This document shows, piece after piece, positions 27,191 through 35,065 of a stretch of DNA of 64,000 bases (positions within the stretch are counted from its first letter, which is position 1; each line of letters begins with the position of its first letter). Below the pieces are notes generated by a model. The model searched no databases. It was not told where the DNA came from and saw only the letters and a program-made list of their open reading frames with translations. Source of the DNA: Cytophagaceae bacterium (GTDB taxonomy: Bacteria > Bacteroidota > Bacteroidia > Cytophagales > UBA9547); assembly GCA_027488865.1 (NCBI GenBank), contig JAIYAU010000060.1:21890-85889 (forward strand), read 5' to 3'. The position numbers and the translations under genes were made by a program.

Positions 27191-28043
27191 TTTTCATTAT
27201 TTGTTTTAAACAATTGTCTATATCCTCGCAAATTACCTCCATAGGAAGGTCATTTTTATCATGACCAAAGGGATTTTCTACTTCAGAACTCATTACTTCA
27301 CAACCAAAATAAGCATAAAAAATTAGACACAACAAAAATACGATACTATATTCTAGCGTATCGTTGGTAAAAGCAAATGGCAAAAAACCTGAATATAATA
27401 TTAGGAACATCTTGATGTGATTCACATAAGATTTAGTTGTTTTAGTTGTTCTAATGGTGTCGCAATTATCAAGAAAGCTGTTAGATTTCTCTACGTGTTT
27501 GCTCAACTCATAATATTCCATTTTTGTGATGTATTCATTCCTATATAAGTTTACAATTCTCTTATGAACGAGTTCCATTATTTTATTTGGCACATGTTCT
27601 TCTTTCATCAATTGGTCAAACAGGCCTGGTTCAGACTCAACTAAATGGTTCATACTCCTTTTCCTTCGTAAATGCGCTTTACATGACCAGATATGGTTCA
27701 TTACCATCTCGTGTAGATAGGTCCTGTTTTTGACATCGGCTATGGACAAATAGGAATTAATTTTGATAATAAATGTTTCGGCATTTGCTGTGAGGTAGGT
27801 AAGATTTTTGCGCCCATCGTACCACCTATAATAGGAGTTATTGAGTCGGAAATAGAATAAAATCATTATCATATACCCTAGAATATACATGACAAAATAA
27901 GGCACAGTGAAATTAATATCGAATTGATTATCTTGTAAATAAATGATACCCGCTACATAAATTCCGTATAGGACTACCCATACAGCCATTTCTTTAAGCG
28001 TAGGAGTTTTATAAAAATGTAATAATCCGGAATACCAGAGCAT
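27183..28043 (-). CDS. bestrophin-family ion channel, first copy
   Basis: A 286-residue paralog of the following gene, same fold: membrane segments at about 20-38 and 45-62, the core FRLNNSYYRWYDGRKN, a long cytoplasmic helical part, membrane segments near 210-245, and the acidic motif SSEVENPFGHDKNDLP. Compared with its partner, the core motif reads YYRWYDGR instead of AYDRWWEGR, a change in the most conserved segment. It is the first gene of a three-gene overlapping operon (bestrophin, bestrophin, lipoprotein). ATG start at 28043. Confidence 0.87.
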   Translation of the reverse strand: MLWYSGLLHFYKTPTLKEMAVWVVLYGIYVAGIIYLQDNQFDINFTVPYFVMYILGYMIMILFYFRLNNSYYRWYDGRKNLTYLTANAETFIIKINSYLSIADVKNRTYLHEMVMNHIWSCKAHLRRKRSMNHLVESEPGLFDQLMKEEHVPNKIMELVHKRIVNLYRNEYITKMEYYELSKHVEKSNSFLDNCDTIRTTKTTKSYVNHIKMFLILYSGFLPFAFTNDTLEYSIVFLLCLIFYAYFGCEVMSSEVENPFGHDKNDLPMEVICEDIDNCLKQIMKNG

Positions 28044-28167
28044 CTTAAAATAAGGGGGAACTACGGCAACAAAGTTATAAATTTTAAACTTCTGACAAGA
28101 ATAAATCTAACTAAGGGACATAATTATTTTATTACCCAACTTAGTTACTGGTTGATATTAAGAACCT

Positions 28168-28791
28168 CTAAGTAGCCCAAATTGTATTTTTAAATAATTG
28201 TATACTGAATAGTATTAATGCAGAACCCATTATACGATTGATCCACCTAATTACTTGATCGGTCATTAAGTTACTGATTCTGTTTGCAATGTATGCTTTG
28301 CCGAGGTCAAAAACAAAGTTCATAATAATGGCCACTAAAAACAGTATAATAAGTTCATGACGCTGATGACCACTCTTAAAGGCAATGGTACTCACAGTGG
28401 TAATCCAAAACAGCAAAACGCCAGGGTTGATAGCATTTAAGGCAAATCCTTTTAAAATATACTTAATCCTGTGTTTGTTAGAAATATGTAATTCTTCATA
28501 TTCAGTTCTGGGAATCTTTTTTATTATCATATTTACCCCAAATCCCAACATTATAATACTTCCACCAATTCCCAAACCAAATTGAATTTGTGCATTATTA
28601 GCGATTTGAGAGATGCCAGCATAGGTTAAAAAGATATAAAACAAATCACTCAACGCAATTCCGATAGCAAGGAATAGTCCTAGTTTGAAGCCCTTGTGGG
28701 CACTTGTTTGTACCAAAGTAAAAAAAACGGGGCCTATGAGGAATGCCAAACCTATCCCGAGCAAAATACCATCCCTTATAGCTGTAATCAT
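28168..28791 (-). CDS. LysE/RhtB-family exporter
   Basis: A 207-residue inner-membrane protein with six hydrophobic segments and the LysE family opening GILLGIGLAFLIGPVFFTLVQTSAHKGFKLGL. The family exports amino acids or similar small compounds by proton exchange; the cargo here is not known. The central basic loop (about 90-112) and the ALNAINPGVLLFW segment match the family. ATG start at 28791. It lies 40 bases downstream of the GH3 gene on the same strand, so the two may be cotranscribed, which raises the possibility that the exporter handles a product of the GH3 enzyme. Confidence 0.88.
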   Translation of the reverse strand: MITAIRDGILLGIGLAFLIGPVFFTLVQTSAHKGFKLGLFLAIGIALSDLFYIFLTYAGISQIANNAQIQFGLGIGGSIIMLGFGVNMIIKKIPRTEYEELHISNKHRIKYILKGFALNAINPGVLLFWITTVSTIAFKSGHQRHELIILFLVAIIMNFVFDLGKAYIANRISNLMTDQVIRWINRIMGSALILFSIQLFKNTIWAT

Positions 28792-28830
28792 TTTTTATTT
28801 AACATTTATAAATGGTAAAGGCACCTTAAT

Positions 28831-30393
28831 TTAACTCTGTTGAGAAATATAATTTTTCCAATCTGGTAATAAATTAGACTTTAATACCCTTGGGAATTTA
28901 TTCTGGCCTCCTTCTTTGCCTCTTTGTTTTAGCCAACCGTAAAAAATAGCGGTAGGTAACACCTCCACAACCACACTCTTAAGAACATGGGCACGTTCCA
29001 CTTTGTAATCGTCATTTAATTCTTTAAGGTGAGCATCGATAGTTTCTGCTAATAAATTTTCATCTATTTGAGTGTCGCAGCCGATGTACCAATGGTGCCC
29101 AAATGTGGTACCAAAAGAAACACCTGCAACAGCAAATTCTTTAATATCAATTTTAAACTCTTCACTAACCAACCGTACCGCTTTATTCATATTGTCTACC
29201 GACAAATGCTCACCACAAAGGCTTAAAAAGTGTTTTGTTCTACCAGTAATAACTATTTCGCTCTCCTTCTTATTTACAAATCGTATAACATCACCAATGA
29301 GATAACGCCAAGATCCAGCACAAGTGGTAAGTAAAAGCGCATAATCTTTCCCCTCCTCTACTTCATCAATCATAAAGGTTTGAGGTTGTGGCTTTATTTC
29401 TCCATCTGGCTCAAAGTTGTCGTCGGTAAAGGGCACAAACTCATAAAAAATACCACTATTTAACATCATTCGCATCGAACGACGCTCAGGTTTTACTTGA
29501 AATGCAATAAATCCTTCTGAGGCCAAATATGTTTCGATGTAAGCAATAGGCTTGCCTAACAATTTTTCAAAACTCGTGCGATATGGATCAAATGCTACAC
29601 CACCATGACAAAATCCACTTAAATTAGGCCATATTTCATGGATATTTTGTACCTTGTAGTGTACTATTATTTTCTCTATTAAAAGCTGAATCCAAGCAGG
29701 TACACCTACTACAAAACCTATATCCCAATTAATGGCTTGAAGGGTTATTTCTTCTAATTTTTTATTCCAATCTCGATTTTGGGCAATAGCCCTTCCAGGC
29801 TTATAAAATCTATGAAACCAAAATGGTATTTTTGAAGCACTTATTCCACTTAAATCGCCTTCAAAATAATGGCCCTTACTATTTAAAGAGGTGCTACCAC
29901 CTAGCATTAAAATGCCCTTTTCTAAAATTTCAGGCTCAAAATTGTAGTTTTTTAATGCCAACATTTGCCTAAGGCTTGTTTTTTTAATAGCCTTAATCAT
30001 GTCTGCGGTAATGGGAATATGTTTAGTTGCAGCCTCTGAAGTACCTGAACTTAATGCAAAATATCTTACCAAACCAGGCCAAGCCACGTCTGACTCACCT
30101 TCAAGACATTTATGCCACCAATCTGCGTACATCTTGTTATATGAGTGCACAGGAACCTGACTTTTAAACTGTTGATAAAACTGTTTTGGATCTTGCCCCT
30201 TGAACTGACGGATGATTCCAAAATTTTTAAGAATATTGTCAAAATTATATTTTATACCAAATTGGGTTAACTCGGCCTTCTGAAGAAGCTTCTTAAGTTC
30301 TTTTTTTTGTAATTTAAAGGGAGGTGTATTCTCCTGTTCTATACTTTTACCTAGTTTTATGCCCTGCTTGAGCAAACTGCCTAAAATTGGCAT
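28831..30393 (-). CDS. GH3-family acyl-adenylate-forming protein
   Basis: A 520-residue member of the GH3 family, named from plant enzymes that join auxin or jasmonate to amino acids by adenylation. It has ALSSGTSEAATKHIPIT (the phosphate loop, near residue 110), a middle GDLSGISASKIPFWFHRFYK segment, YIETYLASEGFIAFQ, LLLTTCAGSWRYLIGDVIRF, and the TGRTKHFLSLCGEHLS region before the C-terminal cap domain. In bacteria the substrates are unknown. No signal peptide, so cytoplasmic. The downstream LysE exporter may act with it. Confidence 0.88.
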   Translation of the reverse strand: MPILGSLLKQGIKLGKSIEQENTPPFKLQKKELKKLLQKAELTQFGIKYNFDNILKNFGIIRQFKGQDPKQFYQQFKSQVPVHSYNKMYADWWHKCLEGESDVAWPGLVRYFALSSGTSEAATKHIPITADMIKAIKKTSLRQMLALKNYNFEPEILEKGILMLGGSTSLNSKGHYFEGDLSGISASKIPFWFHRFYKPGRAIAQNRDWNKKLEEITLQAINWDIGFVVGVPAWIQLLIEKIIVHYKVQNIHEIWPNLSGFCHGGVAFDPYRTSFEKLLGKPIAYIETYLASEGFIAFQVKPERRSMRMMLNSGIFYEFVPFTDDNFEPDGEIKPQPQTFMIDEVEEGKDYALLLTTCAGSWRYLIGDVIRFVNKKESEIVITGRTKHFLSLCGEHLSVDNMNKAVRLVSEEFKIDIKEFAVAGVSFGTTFGHHWYIGCDTQIDENLLAETIDAHLKELNDDYKVERAHVLKSVVVEVLPTAIFYGWLKQRGKEGGQNKFPRVLKSNLLPDWKNYISQQS

Positions 30394-30716
30394 ACGCTAT
30401 AAAGGTTGTTTATTTATAATAAATACAAAAATACGTCTTCTATTAGTTTATATCGACAAAAATAACAAAAATCATTATAATATAGTTAAAATTAAAATTT
30501 ACATAAAGCTATTTATTTATTAACCAATACGTTGAAATATTAATTTATTATTACCTGATTCCTTACAGCGGGCTATTTAATTCCATCTTTTTATGAATAC
30601 CAGTATTGCTTTAATTGGTTAAAATAAACCAAGCAAAAATAAAATTTATAATTAGGATTAAATTAAGGCTATAATGGTAATTGAGGCTATATTTGTAGTG
30701 ATAATTTGTCATTTTA
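30394..30716. other. intergenic, 323 bases, divergent promoters
   Basis: Lies between the divergent GH3 and yggS genes. Very AT-rich. A TATATTTG (about 50 bases before yggS) fits the -7 consensus but lacks a clear -33 TTG. I see no open reading frame of substance, no RNA gene and no strong hairpin. Confidence 0.6.
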
Positions 30717-31397
30717 ATGGGAATCATAGCCGATAACTTACATTCAATAGTTACAAGTTTAAAGAATTCAATAACTAAACTTATTGTAGTTACGAAAACT
30801 CATGATATTGAATCCATTATGGAGGTTTATTCAGCAGGTTATAAGGTTTTTGGCGAAAACAAGGTTCAAGAACTTTGTGATAAATATGAGCGAATGCCCA
30901 AAGATATAGAATGGCACATGATTGGTCATTTGCAAAGAAACAAGGTTAAATACATTACCAACTTTGTAAGCTTGATTCATACTGTAGATTCTATAGAACT
31001 ATTAAAAGAAATAAACAAACATGCTGGTAAACATAATCGGATTCAAAATTGCCTTCTACAAATGTATATAGCACAGGAAGAAACCAAATTTGGTTTAACT
31101 TATGATGAATTGACTGCAATTTTAAATGACGATAGTTTCGCGACTCTTAAAAACATTAAAATTGTTGGATTGATGGGAATGGCCTCAAATACGTCAGACA
31201 AGCAACAAATAATGGCTGAATTTAAAGGATTGAAGCAATTGTTTGACAAAATAAAAATACAATACTTTCACGATCAGGATGATTTTAAAGAATTATCGAT
31301 GGGCATGAGTGGTGACTACCTCCTTGCAATGGAAGCAGGAAGTACCATGATAAGGGTTGGAAGTGCTATATTTGGCAACAGAAATTATCAACTATAA
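30717..31397 (+). CDS. YggS/PROSC-family PLP-binding protein
   Basis: A 226-residue PLP homeostasis protein with the fold of the N-terminal domain of alanine racemase and no enzymatic activity known. The PLP Lys is K27 in LIVVTKTH; FGENKVQEL, EWHMIGHLQRNKVKYI, IHTVDS, KFGL, GLMGMAS and SMGMSGDYLLAMEAGSTMIRVGSAIFG follow in order. ATG start at 30717. It is four bases upstream of the DUF423 gene, with which it probably forms an operon. Confidence 0.93.
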   Translation: MGIIADNLHSIVTSLKNSITKLIVVTKTHDIESIMEVYSAGYKVFGENKVQELCDKYERMPKDIEWHMIGHLQRNKVKYITNFVSLIHTVDSIELLKEINKHAGKHNRIQNCLLQMYIAQEETKFGLTYDELTAILNDDSFATLKNIKIVGLMGMASNTSDKQQIMAEFKGLKQLFDKIKIQYFHDQDDFKELSMGMSGDYLLAMEAGSTMIRVGSAIFGNRNYQL

Positions 31398-31401
31398 CAA
31401 T

Positions 31402-31770
31402 ATGTATAAATTATTTTTAATAATAGGAAGTGTATTCGGCGCATTATCTGTAATGATTGGAGCATTTGGCGCACATGCCCTTAAATCGGTGCTTATGGCG
31501 AATCAAAGAATTGACACTTTTGATACAGCTGTAAAATACCAGTTTTATCATACCTTTGCCATAATAGTCGTTGCCTTATTAACTCAAAAATCAACTAATA
31601 AATGGCTTGAATTGGCTGGTTGGAGTTTTACCGTTGGAATTATAATCTTTTCAGGTTCTTTATATGCCTTAAGTATAACAAATATTGGCAAACTAGGGGC
31701 AATCACCCCTATTGGAGGTGTATTTATGATAGCAGGATGGTTATTTATTTTAGTTTCTATTTTGAAATAA
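31402..31770 (+). CDS. DUF423-family small membrane protein
   Basis: A 122-residue inner-membrane protein with four hydrophobic segments and the family hallmark GAFGAHALKS (about residues 20-29) plus SGSLYAL and a final GGVFMIAGW. The true start is the ATG at 31402, four bases after the yggS stop; longer versions upstream would run into yggS. Function of the family is unknown. A hairpin spans its stop codon. Confidence 0.88.
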   Translation: MYKLFLIIGSVFGALSVMIGAFGAHALKSVLMANQRIDTFDTAVKYQFYHTFAIIVVALLTQKSTNKWLELAGWSFTVGIIIFSGSLYALSITNIGKLGAITPIGGVFMIAGWLFILVSILK

Positions 31771-31780
31771 TTTCAAAATA
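31758..31780 (+). terminator. hairpin spanning the DUF423 stop codon
   Basis: TATTTTGAAA, loop TAA, TTTCAAAATA: a perfect 10-bp stem whose 3-base loop is exactly the stop codon (31768-31770). It is AT-rich and lacks a T run, so weak as a terminator. Confidence 0.35.
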
Positions 31781-31887
31781 AATTTGAACTTTCTATATTT
31801 CTGTCTAGAGCAAAAATAATTTTCTTATTTATAAAAAATTGGCTAATTGAGTTTTACGCATAATATTGTTTAATTTATTCCGCCATA

Positions 31888-32346
31888 TTACCCAACTTCA
31901 CCTTGAATTTTATGATATTTTTGTGGTACGATGAGCATCCCAAAATTTTCTCCATGTTCTTTACCTAAATGTTTATGATGGATTTTATGTGCCCTTCTAA
32001 TTGCAAGAACGTAAGGGTGCTTCCAATTTCTAAAAAGCTTAAATCGCTGATGAATAATAATATCATGAACAACGAAATAAGCAAAACCATACAATGCAAT
32101 GCCAATTCCAATATATAAACGAAAATCATTAAACATGATGCCAGTCATAAAACAATAGGCGCTTGGAATTGCAAATATTAAAAAGAAAGTGTCATTTTTT
32201 TCAAAAAAACCCTCATGGCCCTCATGGTGATCACGATGAAGTGTCCACAAAATACCATGCATTACATACTTGTGTGTAAACCAAGCCATAAACTCCATTC
32301 CAAAAAACGTCGCAATTACGATTAGTGTATTAATAAGGTATTCCAT
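31888..32346 (-). CDS. crtZ: beta-carotene hydroxylase (CrtZ type)
   Basis: Membrane di-iron hydroxylase adding 3-OH groups to beta-ionone rings. From the ATG at 32346 it has 152 residues, normal for CrtZ. The four His boxes are present: HKYVMH, HRDHH, HDIIIHQRF and HKIHHKHLG. The frame is open 17 codons further up, but those lie within the cruF gene and add nothing conserved. It overlaps the end of cruF by 25 bases and is the last gene of crtD-cruF-crtZ. Confidence 0.92.
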   Translation of the reverse strand: MEYLINTLIVIATFFGMEFMAWFTHKYVMHGILWTLHRDHHEGHEGFFEKNDTFFLIFAIPSAYCFMTGIMFNDFRLYIGIGIALYGFAYFVVHDIIIHQRFKLFRNWKHPYVLAIRRAHKIHHKHLGKEHGENFGMLIVPQKYHKIQGEVG

Positions 32347-32990
32347 AAAGATATATTTGCGGTAACAAAGAATATAATTTGCAACATATATAACCAAACT
32401 CCAAATTGAAAGTTTGTAAACTTCACAAATTTATGAACTAATATTTGAAAAAAAATTCCTAATATAAACCATGCCACAAAATTTTTAATAGGTGGTTGGC
32501 CATTTACCCAATACCAAAAGTCTAGTTTAGGAGCAACTGGCTCTATTAGTAGGTCTAAAATAACCATAAATAGAGCTGCACTCAGTATAATTACAACAGG
32601 TTGGGCGTTTGAAAACAAAAATCGTGATAAACTAGCTGCACAAAAAACGGTCAATACCCAATTTATTCCTAATACTATTGGCACAGCTAAAACCTTGTAC
32701 CCAAGGTTGTTGCCATAATAATAATTTCCAAAAATTAGTCCAGTTTTAACCCCTATTACCTCTATAAAAAATCCAGCAAAAAATATTACCACTACTAACC
32801 ACGCATAGTTTTTTAAAAATAATCGATTTACAAATAAAAGTAGAGTCGCAGATAGTAAAAGATTAATCGGAGTTAAAGACAAAAGTGCTAGGTTATGTAA
32901 TGCCAAATTAACGATACCAACAATATATATGATGGTAATGAATGCAATTGTTAAATTTATTTCGTTTTTTTTAAAATATGCTATCACCAT
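32322..32990 (-). CDS. cruF: carotenoid 1,2-hydratase of the CruF family
   Basis: A 222-residue protein with about seven hydrophobic segments of the CruF/DUF422 family. In characterised members CruF adds water to the psi end of carotenoids, giving a 1'-hydroxyl group. The segment EVIGVKTGLIFGNYYYG...LGYKVLAVPIVLGINW is the family core, and a LIEPVAPKLDFWYW segment follows with the Glu-Pro-Val-Ala of the family. Start ATG at 32990 overlaps the crtD stop by seven bases, and its end overlaps crtZ by 25 bases. The hydratase assignment is by family and context. Confidence 0.85.
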   Translation of the reverse strand: MVIAYFKKNEINLTIAFITIIYIVGIVNLALHNLALLSLTPINLLLSATLLLFVNRLFLKNYAWLVVVIFFAGFFIEVIGVKTGLIFGNYYYGNNLGYKVLAVPIVLGINWVLTVFCAASLSRFLFSNAQPVVIILSAALFMVILDLLIEPVAPKLDFWYWVNGQPPIKNFVAWFILGIFFQILVHKFVKFTNFQFGVWLYMLQIIFFVTANISLWNTLLIH

Positions 32991-34447
32991 TTTTTGATTA
33001 AATCTGCCACAATCTTACCCGACATTACTGCCAAAGGTATCCCGCCGCCAGGATGGACACTACCCCCACAAAAGTATAGATTTTTTATTTTACCACTGAA
33101 ATTAGGATGCCTAAAGAATGCTGATAACGGATTATTACTAGCATTGCCATATAAGGCGCCTCGATAAGAAGAAGTTTTTTCTTCGATAAGGATCGGGTCT
33201 AGCACCTCCTCTACTTTAATATGAGGGGTAAGGTCAACTTTTAAAATTCTTTGAAGTTTTAATATAATATTCGCCCTTGCTTGTTTTTTTAATAGTTCCC
33301 AGTCTTGTCCACTATTATTTGGAACATTAATCATTACAAACCAGTTTTCACCGCCTGTTGGCGCATCCGATGGGTTATATTTCGAGGTAATATTGATGTA
33401 TATTGTAGGGTCTTGGTAAATTGACTTAAGGTCGAATATGTAGCGAAACTCTTCAAAATAATTATTACTAAAAAGAACATTGTGCAAATCGAGTTCTTTA
33501 AATTGAATATCTATTCCCCAATAAAAAATAAGCGCAGAGGACGATTTTTCTTGTATTAAAATTCTTTTGGGATACTGTTGCTCTTTTAAAAGTACTTTAT
33601 AAGTTGGATAGATATCCATATTGCTAATAACCACATCTGATTTGATAGAACCATTTATTGTAGCAACTCCAACAGCTTTGCCTTTCTCAATAATTATTTT
33701 GTCAACTTTTGTGTTAAAGTTAAATTTTACTCCTTGTTCAAGACAAAGTTGGTAGATTGAATTTGTAATTTGAAACATACCTCCTAACGGAAAATATGCG
33801 CCAATGCCATGCTCAAGGTGATTGATAAGATTAAGTGTAGCTGGAGCGCTATAAGGATTGGAACCATTGTAAGTAGCAAATCGATTAAAATATTGCACAA
33901 TGTGTTTGCTAGAAAAATAACTTTGATTCATGGTATTCATCACATCAAACGGGCGTATCGCAGCAAGTTGAAAAAGAGATTTTACTACCTTCCAACTAAA
34001 ATAAGAACCCAATTTATGTAAACTCTTTTCTAAAAAAATGTGTGCTGTAATGTCATACATTCGTTTAGTGGCTGCGAGATACTCGTCCAGTTTATCTAAC
34101 GTGACACCAAGTTTTTGATGAATCTCTTGTTTATAGGTATTATGATCGGCATAAGCCGTAAAAGACACCCCGTCTTCATAAAAATAATTGCAATTTTTTT
34201 CTAATCGGATATATTTGTAATAATCTCTAGGATTTTTTTGAGAATTCTCAAAAATTTGATCTATCCACTTTGGCATCGTAAATAAAGATGGCCCTAAGTC
34301 AAAACGGTACCCATCCATCCATTTTTCACGGAGTTTTCCACCAGGGCCATCGGCGCTTTCAATAATTATAACCTCATGGCCGTTTTGACTCAATCGAGCT
34401 GCAGCACTTAAAGCAGCAATTCCAGCACCAACAATGATGATTTTCAA
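32984..34447 (-). CDS. crtD: carotenoid desaturase, CrtD (1-hydroxycarotenoid 3,4-desaturase) type
   Basis: A 487-residue FAD-dependent phytoene-desaturase-family enzyme. The N-terminus has the Rossmann motif IIIVGAGIAALSAAARL with Glu at the end of the second strand (IIIESADGPGGKL), and the segment FDLGPSLFTMP favours CrtD over CrtI. The C-terminus carries the flavin motif YFCGGSVHPGGGIPLAVMSGK. It starts at TTG (34447): the codon just upstream in frame is TAA and the conserved Rossmann strand begins at residue 2. With cruF and crtZ it fits the end-group steps of saproxanthin, myxol or flexixanthin synthesis. CrtI and CrtB genes are not in the window. Confidence 0.85.
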   Translation of the reverse strand: MKIIIVGAGIAALSAAARLSQNGHEVIIIESADGPGGKLREKWMDGYRFDLGPSLFTMPKWIDQIFENSQKNPRDYYKYIRLEKNCNYFYEDGVSFTAYADHNTYKQEIHQKLGVTLDKLDEYLAATKRMYDITAHIFLEKSLHKLGSYFSWKVVKSLFQLAAIRPFDVMNTMNQSYFSSKHIVQYFNRFATYNGSNPYSAPATLNLINHLEHGIGAYFPLGGMFQITNSIYQLCLEQGVKFNFNTKVDKIIIEKGKAVGVATINGSIKSDVVISNMDIYPTYKVLLKEQQYPKRILIQEKSSSALIFYWGIDIQFKELDLHNVLFSNNYFEEFRYIFDLKSIYQDPTIYINITSKYNPSDAPTGGENWFVMINVPNNSGQDWELLKKQARANIILKLQRILKVDLTPHIKVEEVLDPILIEEKTSSYRGALYGNASNNPLSAFFRHPNFSGKIKNLYFCGGSVHPGGGIPLAVMSGKIVADLIKKW

Positions 34448-34520
34448 TTATAAAAAATTTAGAAACAAATTATAAAGTCAAAAGCAACAGCAAATGTTTT
34501 GTTAATTTACGCTTAAAGTT

Positions 34521-34542
34521 AAATAACTAGTACTAGTTATTT
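34521..34542. promoter_or_regulatory. 22-bp perfect palindrome upstream of crtD
   Basis: AAATAACTAGT followed at once by ACTAGTTATTT, a gapless palindrome 74 bases upstream of the crtD start and 10 bases after the stop of the Gre-like gene. A zero-spacer palindrome suits a symmetric dimeric operator better than a terminator; on the minus strand no T run follows. Regulator unknown. Confidence 0.4.
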
Positions 34543-34552
34543 TTATAATATC

Positions 34553-35005
34553 CTAAAATATGGCTTCAATAAAAATAGTTAGGTTGTTAAATTGAATACT
34601 GTCATTTTCTTTTTTACCCAATAAAGCCTTGCCAATAGGAGAACCAGCTGAAATAATAAACACCTTTTGTTGTTCTATAACTTCTGCACCAATACTGATA
34701 GCAATGTAATAATAACCAAGATTGGTCTTAATCAAACTACCCAAGTCGATGCAATCCTTGGGCCTTGTGTGCTCTACTTTATAGAGCGTCTCTTTTAGTT
34801 TAAAAGCCTCAGCAAGATGTGTCGTGTTTTTCTCAATTTCCAACTGCATCATCGCTCTACCAGTTTCATATTTGTCGCCAGCGCTACTTTTGCCTTCTTC
34901 GTTGGCAGATTCTTGAGCGTTTGAGATGGCTTGTTGAAAGTAGCTAATCTTTTCTGTAATATGCTGTTCGCAGAAGTTAAAAACTAATTTTTTAAATGTA
35001 ATCAA
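34553..35005 (-). CDS. GreA/GreB C-terminal-like protein
   Basis: A 150-residue protein whose C-terminal half (about 85-150) is the FKBP-like domain of transcription elongation factors, with SPIGKALLGKKENDSI at 122-137, the most conserved segment of GreA. The N-terminal half (about 5-78) is predicted helical and may form the two-helix coiled coil, but the acidic tip sequence of GreA is not clear. It could bind RNA polymerase like Gre or Rnk. No ATG occurs between the upstream stop and the core, so TTG at 35005 is the start. Family name is certain at domain level only. Confidence 0.8.
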   Translation of the reverse strand: MITFKKLVFNFCEQHITEKISYFQQAISNAQESANEEGKSSAGDKYETGRAMMQLEIEKNTTHLAEAFKLKETLYKVEHTRPKDCIDLGSLIKTNLGYYYIAISIGAEVIEQQKVFIISAGSPIGKALLGKKENDSIQFNNLTIFIEAIF

Positions 35006-35065
35006 TTGGGATATTGAAAATCTAGGACAATAAATTGGCTATAGTTAGCTTATAACTGATTAAAG

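Noticed and set aside
27183..28043. Pseudogene copy of bestrophin
   Set aside because: The frame is full-length, overlaps its neighbour in a tidy way and retains the acidic C-terminal motif; it is more likely a diverged functional paralog.
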